Source: Rhizobium sp. Q54
GTDB taxonomy: Bacteria; Pseudomonadota; Alphaproteobacteria; UBA2966; CAIVPW01
Direction: 5' to 3'
Assembly: GCA_945904955.1 (NCBI GenBank)
Contig: CAMDPO010000002.1
Span: 88,322-152,321 of the forward strand
Length of the DNA: 64,000 nucleotides
A program made the position numbers and the translations under genes. The notes beneath the pieces were generated by a model. It saw only the letters and a list, made by a program, of their open reading frames with translations. It made no database searches and was not told the DNA's origin. Numbering within the stretch: the stretch's first letter is position 1; each line of letters opens with the position of its first letter. Shown here in pieces: positions 41,941-50,189 of the stretch.

Positions 41941-44115
41941 CTACGCCCAGCTCAGGTCGTGGTTCTTGAACGGGGTCGTGCGGATGCGCTTGCCGGTCGC
42001 GTAGAAGATCGCGTTGGCAACCGCAGCCGGGGTCGGCGGGCCCGCGGGCTCGCCCATGCCACCCCAGGTGCCGCCCTTGGTCAGTGCGAAGTGCACTTCG
42101 ACCGGCGGCATCTGGTTGATGCGCATCAGCTGGTAGGTGTCGATGTTGGTGTTCTGGAACTGACCCTTATCGAGGATCAGGCCAGCGGTCCAAGCCGTGC
42201 CCAACTCCCAGCAGGCCGCACCCTCGAGCTGCTCAGCGCAGTTCAGCGGGTTGATGACGTGCTGGCTGTTGATGACGACCTGCACCTTCTCGACGGTGAG
42301 GACGCCACGACGGGACACCGTCACGGTCGCGCACGCGCCGCAGATGGACGCGTGGTCTTCCATGATGGCGACGCCCATGCCTTCGCCGCGCGGCAGATCG
42401 GTCCGGAAGCCGGACTTTTCCTTCATGACGCGCAGGACGGCCTGCCAGTCTTCATCGCCCTCGGTCATCTTCAGGCGCCAATCCAGCGGGTTGATGCCGC
42501 CGGCCTGGGCCATCTCGTCCACGAACCCTTCCATGATGAAGCCGTTGGAGTTCGTGCCCGGCGCGCGGTGAGTCGCGGTCGGGATGTGCGAGGGTTGCAG
42601 CGAACGCTCGTGACGACGGTTGGCGATCTGATACGGCATGTCGGCGATACCCGACGTGACGCGCGTCTCGGTTCCAACCGAGCGCGAGAAGAACGCGGTC
42701 GGATAGCCGTTCGGCCCGATCACCGCAGTGAACTGCGTGGTGTGCGGGCTGCGCTGCTTGTCGTGACGGACGTCTTCTTCACGCGTCCAGATCAGCTTGA
42801 CCGGGCGGCCCAACTGCTTGGACAGCTCGGTGGCCTGACGGGTGACGCCGGTGTTGCCGCCGCCGCCACCGCCGAACGCGCCACCGATGAAGGTGGTGTG
42901 CGGGTAGACGTTCTTCGGATCCACGCCCGACTGGCTTGCAGCCAGCTGCAGAGCAGCCGACTGGTCCTGGCTCGGGGTCCATACGTCGACACGGTCAGCG
43001 GTGACGCTGGCGGTCGCGTTGATGGGCTCCATGCGGAAGTGGGTCTCGTACGGACGGTAGTACTCGGCCTTGACGACCTTGGCGGTGCCGGGGTTGGCGA
43101 TCATGGCGAACACGTCGCCGCCGGCGTTGGCGCCGGTCGCTTCACCAGGCATCGTCATAAAGCGCTGCACGTCCGCGGCCAACGTCTTGTCGGTCACGGC
43201 GCCAGAAGCTCCAACGTCCCACTCGATCGGCATCAGGTCGAGCGCGGTCTTGGCGCGGTAGAAGCTGTCGGCAACGACGGCCACACCCGACTGCATGTCG
43301 GCGCCGCCGCGGCCAGTGCCCATCTTCATCTCGTAAGCGCCAATGACGCCGGGGCGTCCCTTGATCGCTTCGAAATTGAAGGACTTCAGCTTGCCCCAAG
43401 GAACCGGGCAGCAGACGACGTTTGCGTACACCATGTTGGGCAGACGCGTGTCGATCGAGTACTGCGCGGAGCCGTTGACCTTGTGCGGAATGTCGAGGCG
43501 CTGCACGGACGTGCCGAGCAACCACCACTGGTCCGGCGTCTTGATCTTCGGTTCGGCTTCGAGACGGATGGCCGCAGCCGCGGTCGCGAACTCGGCGAAC
43601 GTGCCGCGGCGGTTGCCGGCGGTCAGAACACCATCCTTCGCGGTGACTTCGGTGCGGGCCACGCTCCAGGCCTTCGCCGCAGCTTCCTTCAGGCGCTCAC
43701 GAGCGGAGGCGCCTGCCGCCATGATGTGCGGGTGACGGCTGCGAACGACGTTCGAGCCGGACGTGCTCATCGTGACGTATTCGTTGCTGTTGCGGACGTG
43801 ACGGTTCGGGTCGGCGAATACCGCACGCACGGACTTCCAGTCGACGTGCAGTTCTTCGGCCAACATCATCGGCACCGACGTCAGAGCGCCTTGGCCCTGC
43901 TCAGTGTGCGGAACGCGCATGGTGACGCCGCCGTCCGGATCGATGGCGACCCAGGCGTTGATCTCCGTGCCTTCCTTCTCGGTCGGCAGGAGCCACGGCG
44001 ACTTGTTGGTCGCAGCGCCATGGGCGGGCATGTGGAAGCCAAGCATCATGCCGCCGCCGGCCAGTGCGGCCGTGGTGACATTGAATTGGCGGCGAGTGAC
44101 GTTGATATTTGTCAT
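41941..44115 (-). CDS. Molybdenum hydroxylase large subunit, IorB-type (isoquinoline 1-oxidoreductase/aldehyde dehydrogenase family)
   Basis: 724 residues from ATG 44115. A Tat signal begins VTRRQFNVTTAALAGGG, so it is exported. Molybdopterin-binding blocks GGAFGGGGGGNTGVTRQAT and the catalytic Glu689 in GMGEPAGPPTPAAVAN identify the xanthine oxidase fold. It oxidises an aromatic N-heterocycle or aldehyde and passes electrons to the iron-sulfur subunit encoded 11 bases upstream. No FAD subunit is present, matching periplasmic cytochrome-linked members. Substrate unknown. Confidence 0.92.
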   Translation of the reverse strand: MTNINVTRRQFNVTTAALAGGGMMLGFHMPAHGAATNKSPWLLPTEKEGTEINAWVAIDPDGGVTMRVPHTEQGQGALTSVPMMLAEELHVDWKSVRAVFADPNRHVRNSNEYVTMSTSGSNVVRSRHPHIMAAGASARERLKEAAAKAWSVARTEVTAKDGVLTAGNRRGTFAEFATAAAAIRLEAEPKIKTPDQWWLLGTSVQRLDIPHKVNGSAQYSIDTRLPNMVYANVVCCPVPWGKLKSFNFEAIKGRPGVIGAYEMKMGTGRGGADMQSGVAVVADSFYRAKTALDLMPIEWDVGASGAVTDKTLAADVQRFMTMPGEATGANAGGDVFAMIANPGTAKVVKAEYYRPYETHFRMEPINATASVTADRVDVWTPSQDQSAALQLAASQSGVDPKNVYPHTTFIGGAFGGGGGGNTGVTRQATELSKQLGRPVKLIWTREEDVRHDKQRSPHTTQFTAVIGPNGYPTAFFSRSVGTETRVTSGIADMPYQIANRRHERSLQPSHIPTATHRAPGTNSNGFIMEGFVDEMAQAGGINPLDWRLKMTEGDEDWQAVLRVMKEKSGFRTDLPRGEGMGVAIMEDHASICGACATVTVSRRGVLTVEKVQVVINSQHVINPLNCAEQLEGAACWELGTAWTAGLILDKGQFQNTNIDTYQLMRINQMPPVEVHFALTKGGTWGGMGEPAGPPTPAAVANAIFYATGKRIRTTPFKNHDLSWA

Positions 44116-44126
44116 GTCTGCCTCCC

Positions 44127-44588
44127 CTAGCGAGCGCCGAGTTCGGCAGCGCGATGAATCGCGGCCCGAATACGGAGATAGGTGCCGCAACGGCAGAGGT
44201 TCTCGACCATCGCCTCGTCGATCTCGGCGTCGGTCGGACGGGCGCGCTTTGACAGGAGCGCAGCCGCCGCCATGATCTGGCCGGACTGGCAGTAGCCGCA
44301 CTGCGGCACGCCGATTTCCGTCCAGGCCACTTGCACCGGATGGTTCGAGTTGGCGGACAAGCCCTCGATCGTGGTGACGCGAGTGCCGACCGCCGCCGAG
44401 ACCTTCGTGTTGCAGGACCGTACGGCCTGGCCGTCGATGTGCACGGTGCACGCACCGCAACGCGCGATGCCGCAGCCGTACTTCGTGCCGGTCAGGCCGA
44501 TGGTGTCACGGAGAACCCAAAGCAGCGGGGTCTCCGCTTCGACGTCCACCGTACGGGACGTGCCGTTGACGTTCAGTGTAAGAGCCAT
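44127..44588 (-). CDS. Molybdenum hydroxylase [2Fe-2S] subunit, IorA-type
   Basis: 153 residues. The plant-type cluster ligands are Cys39, Cys44, Cys47 and Cys59 ([13 protein letters not shown] ... RSCN), the second cluster ligands Cys97, Cys100, Cys132 and Cys134 ([18 protein letters not shown]). It is the electron-transfer partner of the large subunit downstream. No signal peptide is present, as expected since it travels with the Tat-carrying large subunit. Confidence 0.95.
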   Translation of the reverse strand: MALTLNVNGTSRTVDVEAETPLLWVLRDTIGLTGTKYGCGIARCGACTVHIDGQAVRSCNTKVSAAVGTRVTTIEGLSANSNHPVQVAWTEIGVPQCGYCQSGQIMAAAALLSKRARPTDAEIDEAMVENLCRCGTYLRIRAAIHRAAELGAR

Positions 44589-44926
44589 CTAGCTCCCTCC
44601 CTCTCCAATGAGCGCCCTGACGGGCAGACCAACGGTCGCGCGCAAGACGCTGCCGAAGCAGTTGCCTCTGCTTTGAGCAGGGTACGCGTCGGAATGTCGC
44701 AGATGCAACGCCCGTTTCGACATAGGGCCGCATAGACACAGGTCTAAGAACCAAGGAATCAGCCGACTCACAGTAGCGGTGGTGGTTTCACGCTTTGGCG
44801 ATTGGCCGCGAATAAATCGCTGGACAGCGCCAACCACGCGAACCGGAAGCACACCCGGAAAAGCAGTGTATTCGCAAAGGAATAACGCCAGCCTCGTCTA
44901 TCGCTGTATTCGCAACAACATGACGA
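44589..44926. other. Intergenic region upstream of the molybdenum hydroxylase operon
   Basis: About 340 bases. I see no supported gene. The part near the alpha/beta hydrolase end holds a direct repeat TGTATTCGCAA at 44867-44877 and 44905-44915, 38 bases apart, which could be regulator sites for the hydroxylase operon. Confidence 0.45.
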
Positions 44927-45541
44927 TCAGGCGAGATGCCGCTCGATCAGCGGCGCGACCTCGGCCGCGTGGGTGCGCACGAAGTCATGGTCGCCGCCGC
45001 GCACGACGTGGAGCGTGGCGCGCGGCAGAAGCTCGCGCATGCGCTCGCCGATCGAGAGCGGACTGATGCGGTCGCGGTCGCCCCACAGCAGCAGCACCGG
45101 GCAGCGCACCCGCGGCAGGTCGGCAGTGAGGTCGCGGCGCTCGGTCATCATCCAGTCGGCGCCGCGCGGGAACTCTTTGCGCAGGTCGGGGCGCCAATCG
45201 AAGGGAACGTCGCGAATCGCGTCGACGCCGCCTGATGTCGCCGCCAGCACCAGGCGCCGCACCTTACTGGGATGGCGCAGCAAGAGGTGCATGGCGACCA
45301 CGCCGCCCATCGATTGCGCCAACAGGTTCACAGGCAGGTCGCCGAGGCCGCGTTCAGCCAGCGCGATGAGATCGGCGAACGAGCGCACGGCCGGATTGGC
45401 CGGCTGGCCGGCAACTCCCGGCCACCCCAGGTAGGTCTTGGACCAAGCTGCCGGCAGCAAGTCGCCGGCAGGGCGCCAGAAGGCGGGATCGGCCCCGGCG
45501 CCGGGCAGGAACAGGAGACTTGGGGCTGCGACGGTTGTCAT
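44927..45541 (-). CDS. Alpha/beta hydrolase
   Basis: 204 residues, compact. The nucleophile elbow is LAQSMGG with Ser77; the acid is in LLLWGDRDRISPL and the His in GGDHDFVRTHA. N-terminal LLFLPGAGADPAFWRP supplies the oxyanion strand. Substrate unknown; family members include esterases and C-C bond hydrolases. It is divergent from the HAD gene 31 bases away. Confidence 0.85.
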   Translation of the reverse strand: MTTVAAPSLLFLPGAGADPAFWRPAGDLLPAAWSKTYLGWPGVAGQPANPAVRSFADLIALAERGLGDLPVNLLAQSMGGVVAMHLLLRHPSKVRRLVLAATSGGVDAIRDVPFDWRPDLRKEFPRGADWMMTERRDLTADLPRVRCPVLLLWGDRDRISPLSIGERMRELLPRATLHVVRGGDHDFVRTHAAEVAPLIERHLA

Positions 45542-45572
45542 GGCAACAGGCGCAGTCTAAAGCGTCGGCGCA

Positions 45573-46184
45573 ATGCGGACCGAAGCAGTTCTTTTTGATG
45601 CGGACGGTGTCGTGCAGACCGCGCACGCGTGGCGTCCGGCCATCGCGGCGGCGCTCGGGATACACAGGGCGCGCATCGACGAGTTCGAGCGACAAGTGTA
45701 CGCCGTGGAACGCCCTGCACTGACCGGCGATGGCGACTTCGATACCGTCTTCGTGCCACTGTTGCAGAGTTGGCAAGTCAGCCGCGACGACATGGTGCGC
45801 GCCTGGACGACCATCGAGATTAACGCCGACGTGATTGACCTCGTGCGGCGGCTGCGCGCCGGCGGACAGCGATGCTGCCTCGCTTCCAACCAGCAGGCGA
45901 TGCGCGCCGAGCACATGTCGCGCGTGCTCGGATACGCCGCCTTGTTCGACCGCGAGTTCTACTCGTACCGCCTGCGGCGCATGAAGCCCGACGCGGAGTT
46001 CTTCCATCGCATCGTCGCGGAGCTGGGTGTGGCGGCCAGCGACATTGCGTTCGTCGACGACAGCGCGGCCAATGTCGCGGCGGCGCGCGCGGTCGGCATC
46101 CGCGCGGCCGTGTACGATTGCGTCAACGGCGCCGCGCGGCTGCGGCAAACCTTGGCGACCCTTGGCGTCGCTATTCTCGACTAG
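45573..46184 (+). CDS. HAD-superfamily hydrolase
   Basis: 203 residues. Motif I FDADGVVQT (Asp9, Asp11), motif II SNQQ, Lys of motif III in RRMKPDAEFF and motif IV FVDDSAAN are all present, so a phosphatase of the HAD-IA type. The cap is the helical insertion between motif I and II. It begins a run of four plus-strand genes with tight spacing. Substrate unknown. Confidence 0.88.
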   Translation: MRTEAVLFDADGVVQTAHAWRPAIAAALGIHRARIDEFERQVYAVERPALTGDGDFDTVFVPLLQSWQVSRDDMVRAWTTIEINADVIDLVRRLRAGGQRCCLASNQQAMRAEHMSRVLGYAALFDREFYSYRLRRMKPDAEFFHRIVAELGVAASDIAFVDDSAANVAAARAVGIRAAVYDCVNGAARLRQTLATLGVAILD

Positions 46185-46194
46185 GAGATTGCGC

Positions 46195-46413
46195 ATGGCC
46201 GAACCGGGCCGCTATCGGCACTACAAAGGCAACGAGTACGAGGTGGTCGGCGACGCCACCCACAGCGAGACGGGCGAGGTCCTCGTCGTCTATCGGCCGC
46301 TGTACGGCGCGCGTGGGCTGTGGGTGCGGCCCAAGGCGATGTTCGAGGAGTACGTCGTCGTCGACGACCGCTCCGTGCCGCGCTTCGCCAAGATCGGGGA
46401 AGGATCGCGCTGA
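46195..46413 (+). CDS. DUF1653 family protein
   Basis: 72 residues from ATG 46195 with AGGAG eight bases upstream. Begins PGRYRHYKGNEYEVVGDATHSETGE and has LVVYRPLYGARGLWVRPKAMFEE, the full DUF1653 signature. A small cytosolic beta-barrel-like fold of unknown role. Its stop overlaps the next start (TGATG). Confidence 0.9.
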   Translation: MAEPGRYRHYKGNEYEVVGDATHSETGEVLVVYRPLYGARGLWVRPKAMFEEYVVVDDRSVPRFAKIGEGSR

Positions 46414-46892
46414 TGTCGCATCACAAGCACCATCCCGGCGCTACTCCCAACCTCAACCGCGTTGCGTTGATGGCGACACTGCATTGCTTGTCGGGCTGCG
46501 CAACCGGCGAGGTGCTCGGCATGATCCTCGGCACGGCGCTCGGCTGGGGCAATGCGGCGACCATCGTGCTCGCCGTCGCCCTCGCCTTCGCATTCGGCTA
46601 CGCCTTCACGATGGTGCCACTGCTGCGCGCCGGCATGGCGCTACCGAGGGCGATGGGGCTGGCCTTGGCGTCCGACACCGCGTCCATCACGTTGATGGAG
46701 ATCGTCGACAACGCAATACTGTTGCTGATCCCAGGCGCGATGGATGCGGGGCTGACCGACGCGTTCTTCTGGATCAGCCTGGCGATCGCGCTTGGCCTTG
46801 CGGGGGTCGCGGCCTATCCGCTCAACCGCTGGCTGATCGCCCGCGGGCGCGGGCATGCCGTGGTGCACGAGCACCACGGCCATCGACGCTAG
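46413..46892 (+). CDS. DUF4396-like small membrane protein with His-rich ends
   Basis: 159 residues from ATG 46413. Four membrane segments (HCLSGCATGEVLGMILG, ATIVLAVALAFAFGYAF, NAILLLIPG and FFWISLAIALGLAGVAAYP). The N-terminus (MSHHKHHPG) and C-terminus (VVHEHHGHRR) are His-rich, suggesting metal binding. Conserved LASDTASITLMEIVDN marks the family. Translationally coupled to the DUF1653 gene. It lies beside a copper-type cluster on the other strand, so a metal role is an inference worth noting. Confidence 0.8.
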   Translation: MSHHKHHPGATPNLNRVALMATLHCLSGCATGEVLGMILGTALGWGNAATIVLAVALAFAFGYAFTMVPLLRAGMALPRAMGLALASDTASITLMEIVDNAILLLIPGAMDAGLTDAFFWISLAIALGLAGVAAYPLNRWLIARGRGHAVVHEHHGHRR

Positions 46893-46895
46893 GGC

Positions 46896-47261
46896 CTACG
46901 GCGCCTTTTGCAGCTTGGTGATCGTGACGACGGCGCCTTCACGCTGCGCCTCGAACGTCACCGTATCGCCGACCTTCACCTGGGTCAGCATGGCAGGGTC
47001 AGCAAGGCGGAACAGCATGTTCATGCCGGTCGCCATGTTGAGGGCGGGGATCGGCTCGTGGCGGATGCCGAGGCGGCCGGTCGCCTCGTCGATGCGCGTG
47101 ACCTCGCCCTTGCCCCCCGCCGGGCCGAGCACCTGACCCGCGGGCGGCGCCTGCCCCATGGGCATGTCGCCCATCGGCATCTGCGTGGGGGGCATCCCCA
47201 TCTGGGCGTGCGCCGCGCCAGCGAGGGCGGCGGTGAACGCAAACACGACTACTGCACGCAT
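46896..47261 (-). CDS. Periplasmic copper-binding protein, CusF-like
   Basis: 121 residues from ATG 47261, preceded by AGGAGG seven bases away; an in-frame TTG at 47267 is rejected. Signal peptide residues 1-20 (cleavage near AAHAQ). A Met-rich stretch MGMPPTQMPMGDMPMGQ follows, then the CusF-type beta barrel GKGEVTRIDEATGRLGIRHEPIPALNMATGMNMLF. His and the two Met of this barrel bind Cu(I) or Ag(I) in CusF. It belongs to the decayed copper cluster upstream. Confidence 0.87.
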   Translation of the reverse strand: MRAVVVFAFTAALAGAAHAQMGMPPTQMPMGDMPMGQAPPAGQVLGPAGGKGEVTRIDEATGRLGIRHEPIPALNMATGMNMLFRLADPAMLTQVKVGDTVTFEAQREGAVVTITKLQKAP

Positions 47262-47284
47262 GACCAATCCTCCTGCGCGGTGCG

Positions 47285-48166
47285 CTAGCGCACGCTGATG
47301 CGGCCGACCAGTCCAGCCTCGCGGCGACCGGGGTTTACATCGACGAACTCGAAGATCCCGGCGCGAGTGAATTGCCAGACGATCTCCCCCTTCTCCATCG
47401 GCAATACGTATGCCCAGTTCGCGTCGCCCTTCCAGTAGGTCGGGTTGGTCTTGATCTCAGCCGCGGCGCGCAGGACTTCCTGCTCGGTGCCGATGACGAC
47501 GCTATGCGGAAAATCGCCGGCGTTACGGATGACGATGCGCACTTGCTCGCCGAGGCGCACGTTCAGGACGTAGGGGTCGAACCACATGCGGCCATCGTGC
47601 AACTCGCGGATTTCGAGCTCGAACACACGCATGTTGGCGCGCGGGTCGCCGGGGCGGCCCCAGTCGGTCTCGAGCGCGGCCGTCTGGCGTGGCGCCGCGG
47701 CCTGCGGCGCCTGCACCTTGGGAGCGGGCGCTGGCGCTGCGGCGGGCGGCGCGGCGGCAAGCTGTGGCAGTGGATTGAGGGCCTGCGGCGCCTCTGCCCC
47801 AGGCTGAGCCGCGGGAGTCGGAGCCGGCGGCGTGGTGGCATTGCCGAGCGCATTCATCGCCGCGTAGGCGCGCTGCTGGTTCTCGTCGGGCGTGAACTGC
47901 GCCGTCGGCGCCGCCGTGGGCGCGTCGGGCGCCAAGGTTCCCATCGCGCCTGGGCCGGCGATCGCATAGCGCGGCGCATCGTTCACGGGCGGCAGCGCGC
48001 GCGGTTCACCGCGATTGGGCAGCGCGGCGATGACGTCTTCCGCGACGTCTTCGGTGCGCATGCGCTCCATGTAGATGACCGTGCCGGCGATCGTCACGAC
48101 CGCCACGGCGACGCCCGCGAAGATCGCTCCGCGGCTTAGAGGTTTTTCTTGAATCTCGCGTTCCAT
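47285..48166 (-). CDS. Membrane-anchored cupredoxin-like protein lacking most copper ligands
   Basis: 293 residues. One N-terminal span (GAIFAGVAVAVVTIAGTVIYM), a long Ala/Pro-rich linker (about 60-170), then a cupredoxin fold (MRVFELEIRELHDGRMWFDP, VRIVIRNAGDFPHSVVIG). One ligand His is kept (FPHSVV), but the usual C..PGH...M loop reads FEFVDVNPGRREAGLVG, with Asp for Cys, Arg for His and Leu for Met. It therefore cannot form a normal type 1 copper site. It lies immediately after the multicopper-oxidase remnant. Confidence 0.8.
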   Translation of the reverse strand: MEREIQEKPLSRGAIFAGVAVAVVTIAGTVIYMERMRTEDVAEDVIAALPNRGEPRALPPVNDAPRYAIAGPGAMGTLAPDAPTAAPTAQFTPDENQQRAYAAMNALGNATTPPAPTPAAQPGAEAPQALNPLPQLAAAPPAAAPAPAPKVQAPQAAAPRQTAALETDWGRPGDPRANMRVFELEIRELHDGRMWFDPYVLNVRLGEQVRIVIRNAGDFPHSVVIGTEQEVLRAAAEIKTNPTYWKGDANWAYVLPMEKGEIVWQFTRAGIFEFVDVNPGRREAGLVGRISVR

Positions 48167-48167
48167 C

Positions 48168-48634
48168 TCAGTGATTCCCGCTCGTGTGTTGACGGCGCAC
48201 GACTTGCACCTCGATCGCTGCGTCCTGGCCCGCCGGGCCTTCGGCGCGCGGCGGCGTCGGAGCGCCTCCCGTCCATTCGTAGGCGACCGTTCCCGGTGGG
48301 TGACGATACCAGCCCGGATCGCGATAGTCGTTGGCGGCGAGGCCTTCCCGCACCTTCAAGACCGTGAACATGCCGCCCATTTCCATGGGCCCATACTGGC
48401 CCTGGCCGCCCATCATGGGGAGGGTGTTGTCGGGCAGCACCATCTCCATCTCTCCCATATCGGCCATGCCGGCGTTGCCCATCGCCATGTAGTCGGGCAC
48501 CAGGCGCTGGATCTTGGGCTCGAGGTCGCCCTTGGGCACGCCGATGAAGTTGGCGAGACCGTGACCCATGGCGTTCATGGTGTGGTGCGACTTGTGGCAA
48601 TGCAGCGCCCAGTCGCCCTCCTGGCACGCCGGGT
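48168..48634 (-). pseudogene. 3' remnant of a multicopper oxidase (CopA-like)
   Basis: From about 48634 the frame reads CQEGDWALHCHKSHHTMNAMGHGL, with the C-terminal copper-site HCH and HH motif of multicopper oxidases, then the Met-rich tail NAGMADMGEMEMVLPDN and GPMEMGGMFTVLKVREG typical of copper-resistance oxidases. The first 300 or more residues and the other copper motifs are missing. The open frame upstream belongs to a different family (TolC), so a deletion joined the two genes. An internal ATG at 48578 could still start a 136-residue fragment. Confidence 0.8.
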
Positions 48635-48943
48635 CTCCGTGACCAGGCGCAGCGCAGCGTCAACGACGGCATGTTCGTCGGCCGCCGCGAACGCGGCCTG
48701 CAGCCTGCGATTGTTGAGGACGGCGACCTGCACGGCCGTCTCGACGGTGAGCGGCCGTGCTAGAGCGGTGCTCACCCGCTGGCGCAGCGCGTCCGCATCG
48801 GCATCCGTGACGACAACGGTCGTGGCGATGCCGGTCGCGTCGGCGACGCGGGCGGCGATGCCTACCGGGTCGCGTGCGGAGGGCGCCTGCGCACAAGCAG
48901 TCAGCGCCACGAGGAGCGCCATCGCGACGCGCATCCGGCTCAT
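48635..48943 (-). pseudogene. 5' remnant of a TolC-family outer-membrane efflux protein
   Basis: From ATG 48943 a lipoprotein signal (VAMALLVALTACAQA) is followed by VSTALARPLTVETAVQVAVLNNRRLQAAFAAADEHAVVDA, the conserved first helix of CusC/CzcC-type TolC proteins (LL.RPLT...AV..AL.NN..LQA.....G). Similarity ends near 48635, where the multicopper oxidase 3' part begins in another frame. The frame itself ends at 48575. Most of the beta-barrel and coiled-coil protein is lost. Confidence 0.72.
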
Positions 48944-49149
48944 GGAGCCGGCGCAACGGCTTGGTTGCGCTCCGTCCAGTTGAGCGGACCGATGGGCGCG
49001 AAATCCGTGGTGACGAGCGGCCGGTAGGACAGCGCCGGCACCGACGCAGCGGCGTCGGCGGCGCGCGCCGTCGGGCCCGCGCTACGGTCGAGGGCCGGCG
49101 CCGCGCACCCGGTCAGCAGCGCGAGAACGACGAGGGAGGCGCGCAGCGC
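48940..49149 (-). CDS. Small lipoprotein-like gene without standard start codon
   Basis: The frame from 49149 codes ALRASLVVLALLTGCAAPA then a tail containing LSYRPLVTTDFAPIGPLNW, so a lipobox LLTGC is evident. It begins directly after the stop of the upstream gene and has no ATG, GTG or TTG; CTG 49146 is the only near-start. Its TGA overlaps the TolC remnant's ATG (ATGA), which shows it belonged to that operon. It is either CTG-initiated or lost its start in a deletion. About 69 residues. Confidence 0.5.
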   Translation of the reverse strand, partial: ALRASLVVLALLTGCAAPALDRSAGPTARAADAAASVPALSYRPLVTTDFAPIGPLNWTERNQAVAPAP

Positions 49150-49569
49150 TTACATCTCGTGGGCGGCGACCGCCACGAGCTTCCAGCCTTCGACGTCCTT
49201 GCCGTTGGTCTGGCCGGGCTCGGTGTCTTTGGCGCTGAGGTAGAGGGGATGATCCTCGATCGCCCACTGACGCTTGCCGTCCTCGCGCGTCACGAAGGCG
49301 AACGGCGTCACCGCCATGTCGCCGTCGACGACCAGCACCGGCGGGAACTGCTCGGCGCACGCGGCGGTGCAGGTCGGCTTGCCGCCGGCGTCCTTCTCGA
49401 ACGTGTATAGCGTCAGGCCTTTCTCGCTGGCGAGAAAAGGCGCCTCGGCGGTGCCCATCACCTTGAACTTGCCGACGAAATCGTCGGCCATCAGATGGTT
49501 CATCGCCAGCGCCGCCGATGCAACGCCCATCGCCGCGACAAACGCGGCGGTCGTGACAGACTTCAGCAT
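49150..49569 (-). CDS. Exported protein of the PF03640 (secreted repeat) type
   Basis: 139 residues with signal peptide MLKSVTTAAFVAAMGVASAALA. The mature protein has the repeat-family signature LTLYTFEKDAGGKPTCTAACAEQFPP, with the Cys pair in CTAAC, and HPLYLSAKDTEPGQTNGKDVEGWK. These proteins are widespread, often next to redox or metal genes, and their function is poorly known. It is the minus-strand counterpart of a similar gene 171 bases away on the plus strand. Confidence 0.85.
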   Translation of the reverse strand: MLKSVTTAAFVAAMGVASAALAMNHLMADDFVGKFKVMGTAEAPFLASEKGLTLYTFEKDAGGKPTCTAACAEQFPPVLVVDGDMAVTPFAFVTREDGKRQWAIEDHPLYLSAKDTEPGQTNGKDVEGWKLVAVAAHEM

Positions 49570-49739
49570 GGAAATTCGACCTCATTGTCAGTTCGCTGCC
49601 GCTCCTCGGCGACGGCGCTCACCGCCAAGTATGGGCGCGGCGCCGGGCCTGTCAACGAAGCGCCGCAACCTTACCGCGCAGGAATCTGGCGACCTTGGCG
49701 CGGCGCTCGTATCCTCGCCCCGCTTTGGGAGGCCGGCCG

Positions 49740-50162
49740 ATGCAACACCGGATCGTCGCGGCGCTCGCCGCAATAGCCCTGTTTGCCGCCCCGGTGCGTG
49801 CGGCGGTCGAGCTGATGGCGGACGGCAACGTCGGCGCGTTCCGATTGTTCCTAGTGCTCAACGGCAAGATGGGTTTGGCGACGCCGGACGGGCTCAGCGT
49901 CTACTGGTATTCCGAAGATCCGCTGGAGAAGGCGACCTGCACGGACGCTTGCGCCGAACAATGGCCACCGCTGCTTGCCGGCTCCGGCGATCGCGCCTTC
50001 GAGTCGTTCTCGGTCTTCGCGCGCGAGGACGGTCAGCTGCAGTGGGCCTACGAAGGCAAGCCGCTGTATCGCAGCGCCAAGGACACCGGGCCGGGCCAGG
50101 CCAACGGACAGGGGATCGACGGCGCGTGGTTCGTCGTCGAGGTGCCCGGCCACGAGATGTAG
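49740..50162 (+). CDS. Exported protein of the PF03640 (secreted repeat) type, second copy
   Basis: 140 residues from ATG 49740 with GGGAGG seven bases upstream. Signal peptide ends near APVRAA. Repeat-family block LSVYWYSEDPLEKATCTDAC then AEQWPPLLAG, and KPLYRSAKDTGPGQANGQGI. Both copies end in HEM, so they are related head-to-head duplicates. A 13-base tandem duplication covers its stop codon (50149-50174), but the encoded end is unchanged. Followed by a tiny membrane-protein gene. Confidence 0.85.
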   Translation: MQHRIVAALAAIALFAAPVRAAVELMADGNVGAFRLFLVLNGKMGLATPDGLSVYWYSEDPLEKATCTDACAEQWPPLLAGSGDRAFESFSVFAREDGQLQWAYEGKPLYRSAKDTGPGQANGQGIDGAWFVVEVPGHEM

Positions 50163-50189
50163 CCACGAGATGTAACTGAGGAGGGGGAG

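Noticed and set aside
41515..44130. 871-codon open frame on the plus strand over the molybdenum hydroxylase genes
   Set aside because: No motif, and the minus strand encodes complete IorB and TPR proteins with conserved residues.
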